NCBI GenBank assembly: GCA_022385805.1
Contig: MU277692.1
Coordinates: 62,001-126,000, forward strand
Direction: 5' to 3'
Length of the DNA: 64,000 nt
DNA from: Pilatotrama ljubarskyi
Lineage: Eukaryota > Basidiomycota > Agaricomycetes > Polyporales > Polyporaceae
Of the stretch, positions 1 to 11,192 are shown piece after piece. How positions within the stretch are numbered: position 1 is the stretch's first letter; every line of letters starts with the position of its first letter. Position numbers and translations under genes: made by a program. A model generated the notes under the pieces. That model saw only the letters and a list, made by a program, of their open reading frames with translations, ran no database searches and was not told the origin of the DNA.

Positions 1-777
1 TCGAGCGCTGTGCTGTCGTCATCTGAGATGACAGGGGAAATGGGCGTCGGAGGTAAAGAAGAGGCGCGCGTATCGAAGAGGGGCTGTGCGTGAGGCTCTG
101 AACGACGGGTGATCCAGAAAGCAAAGGGAGAGGATTCGTAGTTGAAGACGAGGTCGGACTTGCGCTTCAGGAAAGGGTCGTTTGACCCCTGTCCGAGTTC
201 AATGACAGACTGCGGAATTGTGAATTGGGAGTTTGCGGTGTCGAAGATGTTGACGTGAAGTCTGTGCATGTCTGAGTACCCAGTCAGGTAGCCTCTCTTC
301 GCGGATATGACATACCGTGTCTCAGTATCATAAGTCACCTCCAGAGTGAGGTTGGCGACATCGTGACCGAAAGCATTACAGGCTGGCCCGGCGAGGTTGA
401 GTTGCGCCGTCAAGCCACTTTCAGTTTCGTGCAGAGCGGAGAGTGTATAGCCTAGACACAGGCGTCAGAGCTGTCCTGAAGTCACTATGTTCGCCATTTC
501 GCTGCTGAGAGGACGTACCTGGACATGTTGAGACATTGCGCGAGAAAGCCTCATTCGCGAGGACGCTTCCCCCAAGCAAGGCTCGTGACAGCGCCGACGA
601 ATGTTGTGCAAACGTAGCCCGTCCCAACAACAGGACGCCGGCTAAGAACGTAGCCAGCATGGCAAAGAGCAAGCAACGGAGCAAGAAGCGCAGGAAACCG
701 ACGTCGTCGCGCGAGAAGACCTGCGACTTTGGGGGCTCTTTATAGGGTCGAGCGTATAGCGTCATACTGGGTGGCAT
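1..777 (-). CDS. GH31 alpha-glucosidase, 5' part (runs off the left edge)
   Basis: Three exons are visible on the minus strand: 777-519, 451-316 and 261-1, with introns of 67 and 54 nt. The gene continues beyond base 1. The spliced protein has a basic cytoplasmic-type N-terminus, one hydrophobic segment at about residues 28-50 (FLLRCLLFAMLATFLAGVLL) and no clear signal cleavage site, so it looks like a signal anchor. After it comes the N-terminal beta-sandwich typical of fungal GH31 enzymes: GLTAQLNLAGPACNAFG, then LHVNIFDTANSQFTIP, SDLVFNYESSPFAFWITRR and PLFDTRASSLP. GH31 enzymes release glucose from the non-reducing ends of alpha-glucans. The catalytic (beta/alpha)8 barrel lies outside the window, so activity cannot be judged here. 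The family call is firm; the membrane anchor is an inference from hydrophobicity. Confidence 0.85.
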
Positions 778-1641
778 GGTGGACAGCGGACAGAACGCGC
801 CGTCCGAATCAGAAGAATGCAGGTCAGGCGTGCGGCGGACACCACCCAGCGCTACGACGATTCGCTTCGATGGTACAGTAAGAAGCTATAAGCGTTTACG
901 CAACTGGATTTGCTAGACGCGGTCCCATGACGGCTCGCGCATATCAAATGTCACGAGCGTGGGTACCGCAGGTGTCCCAAGGTGTCCATGTAATCTTCTT
1001 CGAGATCGTACGTCGTCCAGCGAAGTTTGCATACAATGAAGGAACTGCTAGAGATGCATCCAGCATGTCGGTGGAGAAGGTATGGACCTCGAGGCTGGTG
1101 ATCATTTCTATGACTGCATGGGACGGGCGGCAATGCGGCGCTTATTCAGAGTTGAAGCTTGAAGGGCGCTATTGTTGGACGACCTCGGCTTGGAAGTTGC
1201 GAGGCAGCTGTATAATCCTCCTACCAGGGTTTTGATGGTCCTCGAGACTTTATCCCAGATATTCGTCACTGAATGGCCGGATCGATATGAGGACATCAAG
1301 ACGATGAACACCAATAGTCCGAGTATAGCGACAATCATTGACTGTCTACAACATGAAGGTGGAACATTACAAGATACCTTCAGACGGCCGCCGTCTCCGT
1401 GGGGTGAAGGTCTGTGTAGGCACGGTCTGAGCAAAGATGATCGCGAGGCGCCGTTCTTAAGGAGTTGCCAAAGGTGGACGCAGGTGCCATTTGGGTTGAT
1501 GTGAGACACGTGACCTGCATGCCCGACTGGAGGACGGAAGCTGGGCCGAGGATCCCGGAGTTGTCCCCTGGCTGGCTTCAGTGCATCGCGTCTCTCTTCC
1601 TTCTCTCTCCACCGCCCTACTCGCCTGTGCAGCACGCGGTT
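778..1641. other. Intergenic region between divergent genes, with one small TM-encoding ORF
   Basis: This holds the upstream sequences of the GH31 gene (-) and of the 869-residue protein gene (+). On the minus strand an ATG at 1338 opens a 38-codon stretch, to 1225, that encodes a clear hydrophobic helix (MIVAILGLLVFIVLMSS). It ends at a plausible splice donor, but no downstream exon joins convincingly. It could be a short membrane peptide gene or chance. No RNA gene or repeat was recognised. Confidence 0.3.
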
Positions 1642-4418
1642 ATGGCCGCCTCCATCGCACCTCTCTCCTGCACCGAGCGTAGCAGCGACTCCGACGACAC
1701 TTGCGCTGCTGGCATGCTGCCTACCCCACCCTCGACGCACTCTTCTCGCTCCAGCTCCCCAGGGCTCACTCTCGAGGGCGCGGACTCGCCAGAGACACCG
1801 ACACAGTCCAAGAAGAAGAAAAAGAAGAAATCCAAGAAGAGCGCGAAATCAAAGGACAGCACACCGGGAGGGAAGGCTGCGGGTGGTCCCGACGAGCGCG
1901 ACCGCCCGCCCGTACTTTGCATTAGCCGCAACAAGCACTGGCGGTATATCAGTTCCTATCATGTGCGTTTATACCGCTTTTTTGCCGCTATAAACCCTTA
2001 TAGCTTGCGCAGGGACCATGGCTGCAGCTTCCTCTAGAGCTGCTTGAGTCTCTCCTGATGCTGAACCTTGATCCAGCCACGCTCCATGCAGCAGACACGA
2101 GAGTGCCTCCGCTCCCCTCCATCACTGCCCCTCCGCCGCTGAAGCAACGCGAACGCGGATTCGCGAGCCTGGGCGACTATTCCCCGCCCGACTCCCCCAG
2201 TCACACCTTCACAGCGTTACCTCCGCCACCTCCCCCTTTCCCAGCACCAAGACCAGGCAAGGCGACACCTCCGCCCATTGACCCAGGTGTCTTCCGCTCT
2301 GTCACGCGCATACGTCGCCTTATAGACGAAGCAGCGGAGCTATCCGTACGCGCGAGCTCTGGCCTCTCGGCGGCCGCGCTGGGGTCGATGCGCGCGGGGC
2401 CGGGAATGAACGGCGGCGCATGGGCTACGGCGCAGTCCTTCGGGCTGAACCCGCTGGGTGACAGTGGAAACGGTAGAAATGTCGCCATGTCTGCCATGCG
2501 CGTGCACCGCTTGCGAGCACTCGCGGTGCAGAAATTAGCCGAGGCCTACAAGACAGACGAGATCGCTTCGAGTGTGATGGTGATGCAAGGAGGAAGCATA
2601 TTCGACGATATCGCGGAACGCGTCCTAAAAGTTGGTTCGTAAACCTCTCGCTCGCGCTCGCACTTGTCAAATTTAGCTGACTCTGCTCCGCAGCCCCTGA
2701 TGACATTGATGCAAGATATGTGCACTTCTTCCACGAAAAGATACCCTCCAGGTTTGTGCAAACCTCCGCGTGACGGCGTCAATATCCCTTGACCCCATTA
2801 TTAACACAGGCAACTCGCCGAGTCCACGACCACAGACTTGCTCGACGAGCTGATCGCTCAAGATCCCCACCGACTCGAATTCTACCGCACACGCGGGATT
2901 GTGCACTGCTTCCGAGATGAATACGCCCTCGCTACGAAGGACTTCACGCATGCGCTCAAGGAGGCGCGCGCACAGCGAAAGGCGCGTTTCGCGCATATGG
3001 GCGGAAACCTGGGCGACAAGCAGCGGGCCAAAGGCGTAAGAAAGAAGAAGGGCAAGGCCGGGAGCGCCAAGACGAACGGGCAGGCTCCCCCAAACGGGAC
3101 GAGCGCCGCTACAGGAGGTAGTGAGGCCCTCACTTTCGACGGGCCAGATGGAGAATCCATCATGCTCCACCCGTCCGTGCTGCCCGATGCCCCTGAACCC
3201 ATCGAACCCCAGTGTCTCTTCCTTCGCGCCGCCGCGTACCTGCAGCACGCCGTCTTCCTCATTGAGGACGCGATCTTCAGACTTGAGGGCATCCGCAAGG
3301 TGCCCTCCGTCGACGGCGCGGAGATGCGGCTCTGCTACGTCGAGAACGGCAGGTACGGCGGCGTCGAGATCGGAAACCCGGACGGCCCGTTGGGCAGACG
3401 CGACGGGGCGAAGCTTCAGGCCTACCGCGCCGCGCTAACAGAGCCTGCGTTCCGCGAGCAGGTCCTCGGGCTGATAAAGAAGAGCATGCGCGACCACCGC
3501 CAGTTCCTCTCGCACTTTGACACGCTCGAGGGCGCGCCGGGATACGCGGACGCGGACATCGCGCAGCGCACCGAATACGCTTTCCTCCTCTCCGAGAGCC
3601 TGCGCCCCGGCAGCCAGTCCACGCCCCCGTCCGTGTCGGACGCGCCGCCGATGTTCACGACGTACCACCCGCTGCTCGTGGAGTCTCATTTCTCCATCCT
3701 CATCTGCTTCCTCATGCTCGGCGACTTCCCCGGGCTCCTCCCCGCCTTCTCGCGCACGGCTGCGCTCGTCGACGGGCTTGAGGGTTGTCCAGTGTTCTTG
3801 CCTCCGCGCTCGATGGCGCAGGCGGAGTTTATCGAGATTCTGGAGCGTCTCGCGGGCGGTTGGCGCAACGGTATCCAGCCTCACTCGCTCAGCCGTGCGA
3901 ACTCCAAGCAGCTCGCTATCGAGGCGCCTCCGCCTGTCCGTTCCCCGAAGACGAAGGAACACAACCGTATGCCGACGCCGCCAACGCCTGAGGCGGAGGT
4001 CTTTGGGCTGTCTGGGTCGTCGTACGGCCTAGGCGTGAACGGCTCGAGCTCAAGCTCCTCGTCCGCGTCGCACATGCCGCCTTCGCCATCCTCATCATCA
4101 TCACACGACGCGCCCTCTGGCTCCGGCTCGGGTTCTGGGTCCGGATCTGGATGCGCCTCCGCGTCCGCCTCGGCGTACGACACCCCGCGGGACGACCTCG
4201 TCGAGGCACTCGACGCAGCGCGCATCCTCCTAGCCCCGGTAACCAAGCGGCAGCGGGAAAAGGCGGAACGTGCCGCGGCGGAGAAGGCAGGCGGCGCGAA
4301 GAGCGGGGCGGCGAAGAAGCCGCTGAACATCAACATCCCGCTGCATGGGCCGAGAGTCGAGATTGTGCTTGCGTGGATGGCGGCGGTGTTTCTGTGTGAG
4401 CTTGATAGCATTGCGTGA
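1642..4418 (+). CDS. Conserved fungal protein of unknown function, TPR-like helical (869 aa)
   Basis: Four exons: 1642-1962, 2013-2634, 2694-2751 and 2810-4418, with introns of 50-59 nt. The total is 870 codons including stop. Residues about 45-80 are lysine- and serine-rich, with a run of lysines. The conserved core starts with NKHWRYISSYHGPWLQLP and continues with IDPGVFRSVTRIRRLIDEA, AERVLKVAPDDIDARYVHFF and a helical block around LDELIAQDPHRLEFYRTRG, which resembles tetratricopeptide repeats. A charged linker (KKKGKAG) and a serine/glycine-rich tail follow. I believe this core is shared with ascomycete proteins of unknown function; that is from memory. No catalytic motif was seen. The start at 1642 is preferred; an in-frame ATG at 1519 is possible. 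The splice joins preserve the conserved motif across the first intron, which supports the model. Confidence 0.75.
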
Positions 4419-4692
4419 GCGTGATGTGGAGGTGTATGGTAGGGGACTTTGAGGGTTGGCATGAGACTGAACGCTGCGTTGTGTGGTGCAACGGACAGTA
4501 TGAGCTATTATCGACTGTCTTTGGCCACCGAATATGCGATTCCAAGACTTCTCAGCAAGTCGGGACTCGGTGACACTATCGTACGTGATTGTCGTCTGAT
4601 CTCGCAAGGGACAAACACGCGTGCGATCGGCTCTGCATTACACTGTCACTGGACACGTGCCGCCAAGGTCCCGCCAATTGACCCGGTTAGTA

Positions 4693-5525
4693 TCACTGTT
4701 TCCTCCGCTCCTCGGCGAACGCAGCTTCTGAGCGTACTTGAGACGCCACGGCGAACACGTACGCCTGTATACGGGGCAGCACGACAAAGGCCGTGACGCC
4801 CACAAGAACGAGCAGGAAAACCAGTGTCGGGACGAGAGATGCAGGTATAACCCCCAGGTATAGCGGCTCGACGATGACCTCGAATGGAACGGGCTTGACG
4901 GTGCGATTCTGATTCGAGCGGGAGGGTGTGAGGACGCCTTGATGAATCACGCGTATCCGTGCGTACTTGCGACGGGTCGACGAGAGGTTTGGAGGATCCT
5001 CTTGGACGTCGTTAGCGTCAGGAACGACCGAGGCCAAAGACTCCGGGGAGTGGAGCTCGATGTAGAACTCGGCAGGGTGCTAGGTGGCAATCAGCGCCGG
5101 GATACCAAATGCGAGCGCTCGAGGACATACGGATGCTGGCCACGATATTCGCAGCGTGAACTTTGAGTATGGCAGCCAAGGCTGCTCGTCCAAGTCGAGA
5201 GACAGCCATTTCTCATTCTCGCATTGTCCTGCGGTGATTGGCTCGCAGACCGACGTAATAGGTGTGTCGACTGATGCGGGCAGCACTCGTAGGAGCTTGT
5301 GAGGGGTGGTCGGGTTGAGCACCGGCCTACAGAGTTGCTTGGTAAGTATAGTGAAGAGGTATCCGACGCGAAGCGCCCTCACCAATCCAAGGTTTGCGGG
5401 AAAAGTATGTTCGTACTCGGTGATGCGTCGAAGTTGACGATCTCCGTGTTGCCCGAGACGAAATGGGTCGGTACGACTGTGCAGAATGCGAGCACGATCG
5501 CAAAGAGTTCTCTGGGAAGCCGCAT
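4693..5525 (-). CDS. Signal-peptide, single-TM membrane protein of unknown function (241 aa)
   Basis: Three exons on the minus strand: 5525-5383, 5326-5131 and 5079-4693, with introns of 56 and 51 nt. The ATG at 5525 opens a typical signal peptide (MRLPRELFAIVLAFCTVVPT) followed by an extracytoplasmic domain. It contains FPQTLDWPVLNP, a cysteine pair (VCEPITAGQC), and YSKFTLRISWPASHPAEFYI across the second intron. A single TM helix lies near the C-terminus (SLVPTLVFLLVLVGVTAFVV) and is followed by a short basic tail. This is a type I membrane topology. The size and topology would suit an ER accessory subunit, for example PIG-X/Pbn1 of GPI mannosyltransferase I. I see no motif proving that, so the function is left open. 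It converges with the upstream 869-residue protein gene. Confidence 0.7.
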
Positions 5526-5766
5526 CCTGATTATTCCCAGAAAGCCTTACGCCCTTGAACGACTGAAACGTGTTGCCCGCAGTGCTGCCAGCCGGCGTGG
5601 GCGTAGTACGTATGTACTCAGTACGATAGAATGCAGTGACGCTCTGGGCGCCAGTCGCCCGCCCGATCGGCGCGCGTCCCAACATGGAAGGTGTTTAAGT
5701 TGGACAGCATCGCCTGGTCCGTGCACTGGAGCGGCCTGGTCAGCTGCTTCGGCCACTCCCACCATT

Positions 5767-5772
5767 TATATA
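5767..5772 (+). promoter_or_regulatory. TATA-like element upstream of the small basic protein gene
   Basis: TATATA occurs about 80 nt upstream of the ATG at 5851, a distance compatible with a fungal TATA box. Position and sequence are the only evidence. Confidence 0.35.
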
Positions 5773-5850
5773 CCCAGGAGTCGTACAGGCGCGACAGAAC
5801 GCAGCTAAACTCACCACGCCTCTCACCTCACAACCAACCACGAACTCAGC

Positions 5851-6330
5851 ATGGCAGACGCACTCGTCCAGCACCCCCCGGCTAGTGAGTGCTCGTCCTT
5901 GACTCCAGCGTACACGCGCGTGAACGCCTATGATGCGCTGCAGTGAAGGTCGGTGGACGGAGGCTGTCCGTCTCCTCCAGGCCCAAGCCTGTTGTCGCTC
6001 CCGTGTATGTAGCAGGCAAACGACAACATGATAGGGGCGCTGAGAAGTGGCTGTCCTAGCGAGGCTCGTAAGCCGAGCCCTGATCCCGACACTCCGACGG
6101 ACTACCCACGGCCCGCTCCGCCCGGCGAGCAGCAGCAGCGCAAGGAAGAGGAAGAAGTGCCCAGGAGGAGACAAGGAAGCGGCGGCGACGAGCACGAGCG
6201 CAGGATGCAAGAGAGTTTGTACAGGAAGGCCGAGCACAACAGGCCCACCAAGGAGTTCAAGGGTGGGCCAAAGATGACTGGCGCTGGCGGCAGGATCAGC
6301 CAGCCCGCTGGCAAGAGTCTCTCCATGTAA
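5851..6330 (+). CDS. Small disordered basic protein of unknown function (121 aa)
   Basis: Three exons: 5851-5884, 5944-6004 and 6060-6330, with introns of 59 and 55 nt. The start context is good and follows a TATA-like element. The protein begins MADALVQHPPAMKVGGRR and has a proline-rich middle (PRPAPPGEQQQ). A strongly charged stretch follows (KEEEEVPRRRQ). It ends with a Gly/Lys tail (KMTGAGGRISQPAGKS). It has no membrane segment and no recognised domain. The composition suggests an intrinsically disordered protein. Phase continuity across both introns is the main support for a real gene. Confidence 0.6.
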
Positions 6331-6601
6331 GCCGCCCTGGGGATGTGCAGAACGGACACATTAGGTCGCATATGTACGAGTAGGATGTCGCAGGCCGAGG
6401 TGGTAGCCCTCGTTGTATCGATAGTTGTAACATGAACGGAGCCGTTTCTTGATGCCGGGCAGACAATCACGCTGCAGACGTATGACACGCATGGACCGAA
6501 GCTGCATAGTTTACTTCGTCGTGTGAGCATGGACATGGGTGCATGAGGGCGATGCGAGTGGAAAGCGAGGAGTACAAATGAGTCGTCACACAATACAGCA
6601 T

Positions 6602-7577
6602 CTACGCAGTCTTGGCCTTCTTGCCCCGAGCCTTCTTCGGGGGAACGGCCCTCTTTTCCCGCTTCGCAACAAGGAGAGCGGAGACACGAGCGAGGACAGC
6701 CTATGAGATGCGTTTGGTCAGTACACCGTAGGTGAATCGTATGATAATCAGAAAAAGCGAAGATGATACAAAGAATAATAGAAGAAATGGATGAATGTAA
6801 GCGCCAAAGAGTCGGGCGAACCGCGTAGAGCGTCGAACGGGACCCGATAGCGACATGGCGCGTGCCCGGGGGAGATTTGATCGGTCTCCGACCGGGCCCT
6901 GTGATCTTGCACAACATGTCCACACCCAACTTTCGTATTGCCTTGCGGCGGTCCAGCGGGCTCTAGGTGGTGCGTCTCCAAGAGGTGTCGCTCGTCGAAG
7001 ATGCGAATAGTTTCGCGAAATGAAGGGGACAATATGTTGTAAAGGGGGGTTTGTGGTCAGAGTACTCACGGGGCGGAGATCAGGGCGATAGCCGCGCTTG
7101 GCGAGCTTGGCCGCGACGCCGACAGCACGGCGGGGGCCTGACCGAGGGCGGATGGAGACGGTGGAGTACGCGGAGCGGACAGCGGTGGGGGCAGCGCCCT
7201 TCTTGCGGTAGGCGAGCTGAATGCCAGACTCGGTGTCCTTGACCGTGATCGTCTGCAAGTGCGCGGGCGCTTAGAATCAAGAGGAGACTTTAGGGAGGGA
7301 ACGCGGACGCACCTTCTCGTTGGCGAGACCGGAGTACTTCCAAGAGTGGATGTTCTTGAGGTTGCCCTGGTATTGCGCTCGTAAATCGACTGCTCGTCTC
7401 CACCAGATAGCGCTACTCACGGGCTCCTTGGAGAAGACGGGGCCCTCCGGCACCCGCTTAACGGTGAAGGAGTTGTTGTTCTGCAGTCCCAACGATCATG
7501 TCAGACTAAATCATGCCTTCACAGTCGTCTGCAAAGTTACGAACGCGGAGGAGGAGCCACTGGAGGTCGGCGGACAT
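6602..7577 (-). CDS. RPL28: 60S ribosomal protein L28 (eL28 family), 142 aa
   Basis: Five exons on the minus strand: 7577-7545, 7480-7421, 7366-7313, 7252-7070 and 6700-6602. The spliced protein matches the L28e family along its length: MSADLQWLLLRNNNSFTVKR, VPEGPVFSKEPGNLKNIHS, WKYSGLANEKTITV, and a lysine-rich C-terminus (PPKKARGKKAKTA). It is a structural protein of the large cytosolic ribosomal subunit. The first three introns are 64, 54 and 60 nt, but the fourth is 369 nt (6701-7069), far longer than is usual here. Ribosomal-protein introns often carry regulatory signals or snoRNAs. I could not identify a C/D or H/ACA RNA in it by eye. Length and sequence are normal for the family. Confidence 0.95.
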
Positions 7578-7936
7578 CTTGAGGACGGTGCTGCCTACTT
7601 TTTCGGTGGGGGCGGGAACGTCGGCGCTGGTGGCTGAGAGGAACTGTGTAGTAACAAACACAACCAAACATCTGTTAAACGCTAATGACTGACCCCACCC
7701 CAGTCTGTCTGATCGAGCACTCCCAAGACGCTTCGGCGCCTTTGCATCTCAAGACGTGCCGGCTTCTTGGACCCTGACGGGATCACGTTGAGTAGAATGA
7801 CGGTGCACGCCATCTAATCGTGCAGTTGCCCCAGAGGTGAGAAGCAGAAGGATTAGGTTCTCATTATGCAGATATATCCAATACGGCGAGAATACATAAA
7901 GCTCACAACATCGCACCTCCGACGACTGAACCGTGA

Positions 7937-9777
7937 CTACCAGAATCTGTTCGAGTCTGCAGGCAAATCCTTCGCCATGCGCATCATCACGATGTTTGAT
8001 GTAAGACTTGAGAACTATGCAGTTTCTTCGGTCAACATCACAGCACTGAGCGAGCGAACGAGCGGACTTACCCCATTGCCGATCAGCACCTGCGCCCTCT
8101 CCCCGATCAGCATGTCGACCGACTGCGCGACATACTGCTGCTCCTTGGTAAGCACAAAATCGCGGCCGCTCGCGATCTTGTCCCACCCGCCCGTTTTCTT
8201 CAACGCGTTCTTGAGCTCCTGCACCCACGGCTTCTTGCCGTTCGTCATGATATAGATGTTCTTGAGCCCTTTGCCCGCAGGCGTCGCACGGATTTCCGAC
8301 ACGCGCTGCACAATCTGCGGGATATCTGGGAAGCAGTGACGCAAGTAAATCTGCTCGCCCTCTTTCGTCGCCTCGCCCCATCCCGCGGTCGGCGGCGGCT
8401 CGAAGTGGTCGGGGAGTTCGGGGAACTGGTTGAAACCGTTGTACTCGGATGACCACTTCGCGAAGTGGAGGCAATGCGCTTCGAAATCGCCGCGACGGAC
8501 GTGGATGGCAAGCAGCCCGGGTATAACGTCGTAGGGGTATGCGCTCCCGTAGGAGAATAGGCGGGACAGCCAGGAGACGTTTGTGACTAGATGACGATTC
8601 GCGAGGAATGCGTCCTCAATCAGTTGTGACCACCGGAACTCTGTCAGGATAGGCGAATTCTTCAAGGACTCCCATATCCCGAGCACGCGTTTGCTCCCAA
8701 AGATCCTGCAAGACAAGCGTCAGACAGACAATTCGAGATACGGTGAAAGGAGCCGCATACCAGATGCTGAATATCTGAGCGGAAGCCTCGTTGATCTCCA
8801 CGCATCCTGGTAGGTTCTTCAGCTTGTCGACCCACGCGTCGAGCACCTTGCCGGCATGGGAGTCGGACTCGTATGCGTTTGTAACCTCGTCGCTCATGAT
8901 GACTTGCCGTTCGCTCGGAGGGCAGACTTGGTCAAAGTATTCCTTGACGACTGCTCGTGGTGCTGGGTCGCCTGGGGGAAACGGGCCACCGGCCGCGGGA
9001 CCTGGCGAAAGAACACTTCAATCCCTCATCAAACCGGGCGGCACGCATAGAGCAAGGAAGGCATTCTGTGGGGTCTGAGCTCCAGCGAAGCAATGAAGGT
9101 GGACCATGCCCTATACAGCACTCGTGAATGTCTAGGAATTATAGCATACCTCTGATTAGGGCAGCGAGTGGTATTCGGGATGGAATGAGATGACCGTTGA
9201 ATTCGGAGTAGTCAGAGCCGTCCTTGTTCCACGTGTAGTTGTTGAAGACAAGCCTGCTACAATGTCAGAGACCTCAAGTGTGTGATCAAGAAGTGGGACA
9301 TACGCTCGGCCAGACTTGTATGCCAAATGCGCGTTCAATAGGTGCTCTTGCATGGCATTACCCCACCCGGACCCTGTCTCCGCGCTCGCGCTCGCACTTT
9401 CGTTCAAGAACATGCCTGCAAGTGAACGCACCATGTACATGGTTTGCCATCCAGATGTACTGCCCATTACGCCCTTCAGGAAACGGCAAGTCCGGATTGT
9501 GCTGTGGCAGCTGCAGCTCCCACTTGTGGTACTTGCTGTACAGCGGCGGTTTGCCATCGTCAGCGACTCCAAAATACGTCACGAAGTAGTCGACACCAAA
9601 GAAGACGCGTATTGCAAAGAGGCACGCGAGTGCAAAGAGGGCGAGACGGAGCGTGCGCCGGGTGTGGAAACGCGCCCACCAGTGACGGTGGTCGTGACGG
9701 TCATGACTGCTCGTCGGAAGGTCGTAAGAGGAGGAGCGCCGGGTCGGAGATATATGTCGAGAAAGCGAGCGGAGCAT
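7937..9777 (-). CDS. O-fucosyltransferase-like glycosyltransferase, type II membrane protein (491 aa)
   Basis: Six exons on the minus strand: 9777-9432, 9373-9304, 9256-9150, 9001-8761, 8705-8072 and 8014-7937. Introns are 47-58 nt except one of 148 nt. A serine/arginine-rich cytoplasmic tail precedes a signal-anchor helix (LRLALFALACLFAIRVFFG), as in Golgi transferases. The lumenal part shows the donor-site region YIWMANHVHGSGWGNAMQEH, VFNNYTWNKDGSDYSEF, LIPSRIPLAALI and the family hallmark LLAIHVRRGDFEAHC at about residue 320. This resembles the fungal GDP-fucose O-fucosyltransferase-like group, which transfers a sugar to protein or glycan in the secretory pathway. The actual substrate is unknown. 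The ATG at 9777 is chosen because an upstream alternative start would add only low-complexity Arg-rich sequence. Confidence 0.8.
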
Positions 9778-10261
9778 GATGGCCGGCGAGCTGGGCGTCG
9801 TGCGGTGGTGGTCGGTCGTCGGTCGTCGTGCGCGCAGCTGCAAACGGCGCAGCCGTGGCCACCTCCGTCGCCGAGTCGTAATATACACCCTCTTGCCAAA
9901 AGCGGTAGGGTACCTTGTATAACGAGATCAAGATCGGCTCAAACTGGAGACCCCCACACTTTCTACAGAACCGCTTGCAACGCAGAAACGACGACAAGGA
10001 CCCTCAAGCTCAAGGACCGACGGTGGCTGCTTGGGGCTCTGTTGCTCATGCTCTGTAAGTTGATGTAGGTGACATCTGCGATTACGCCGCACGACAGACT
10101 CCAAGGCCTTCAATGTCTGCCTTCCATATAGCAGTCTTCAAGCAGCAAGCTGCCAGATTAGTTGACGCCTTATGCTCAGATACGTGCGCAGAAAGTGGGT
10201 CATTATGGAATGACGGGACATGCTGATGGATGCTATAGCGGGGCATCATGCAATCGATCCG
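9778..10261. other. Intergenic region, no gene seen
   Basis: This stretch lies upstream of the O-fucosyltransferase-like gene and downstream of the DUF3140 gene, both on the minus strand. No open frame with splice-supported continuity and no RNA gene was seen. Confidence 0.5.
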
Positions 10262-11192
10262 CTATGCATCGCCGCCGACCTTCGACTTCTTGCGCGGGCG
10301 GTCCTCCGACTCCAGACCATCGTCGTCTTCCACGGAGCCATCCTCGCCACCTTCGATGGCATCGCCGTTGGCCTTTGCGCCCTCGGACTCTTCTACCTCT
10401 TCCTCCTTGGCCTCCTCGCCTGGCGCTTCTGCGTCCAGCTTGCGCTTGTTGTTGGTGGGGGTGCTCTGATTGACGGCTACCCCGTCCTCTGCGTTCGACT
10501 CGGGTTTGCCATCTGCTTCTTGCGCGCCTGCTTTAGCCCTCTCCTTTGAGCTACCCTCCTCGTCTCCGGTCGCGGTCGATTTCTCCTCTCCTGCCCGATC
10601 GTCTTCGTTATCGAGGGTCTTAACTGGGTCCTGAGGGCTTTCTGTATCAGCTGCGTTCTAGTCTCCCCTCGCTCAAGAAGGCTTACGTGTCCCCAGTTCT
10701 TGAGACTACAATATGTTTGGAATCAGCGACGCGCAGGAAATCTTTGTGGAAGCAAGACGCCTGACCTGATTGTGCTCTTGGTGTTCTCGAGCTCATCACG
10801 GGTCTTCGTCTCTCTCAAGTGATCCTCCTGCGCCAAGTGCCTCTTTGCATAACTGTCAACCAGTTAGCTTCTTGAAGTCAGGGTTCGTCCTTTATGATTG
10901 TCCCGCACGAACCTGACGACCTTGCGCATGTGCTCGATATCCTCCTGCAGCGGGCCTCGCGGTGAGTACGCATAGGCCTGAGACTAACCGCAAGGCTCAC
11001 ATCTTCGTACTTTGCTGGGTCTTTGCTCGGGTTCTTGCGCAAAATCTCGACGATCTTGTGCCCGCTCTCGATGCCGACCCCCGTGCCCGCTTTGGTGCTT
11101 TTGGGGTCCTCGAGCCACTTCTCGAGCTCGTCGGCGGTCATGTTGACCTCCTGGTGGAACTGCTCGATGACCTCCTCTCGTGACTTAACCAT
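10262..11192 (-). CDS. DUF3140-domain protein with acidic tail and nuclear localisation signal (232 aa)
   Basis: Five exons on the minus strand: 11192-11001, 10944-10913, 10852-10766, 10705-10687 and 10630-10262. Introns are 56-60 nt and one exon is only 19 nt. The first half matches the DUF3140 pattern: REEVIEQFHQEVNMTADELE, KWLEDPKSTKAGTGVG, GHKIVEILRKNPSKDP, then EDIEHMRKVVSYAKRHLAQE. DUF3140 is best known from bacteria and also occurs in fungi; its function is unknown. Here it is extended by a Glu/Asp/Ala-rich tail ending in RPRKKSKVGGDA, a basic cluster that looks like a nuclear localisation signal. The acidic tail plus this signal suggests a nuclear, possibly chromatin- or DNA-associated role; that is an inference only. 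A TATA-like box lies about 72 nt upstream. Confidence 0.8.

Noticed and set aside
1108..1740. 210-codon minus-strand open frame across the divergent promoter
   Set aside because: It overlaps the antisense of the first exon of the 869-residue protein gene and mixes unrelated segments; only a short hydrophobic piece near 1225-1338 is mentioned as possible.
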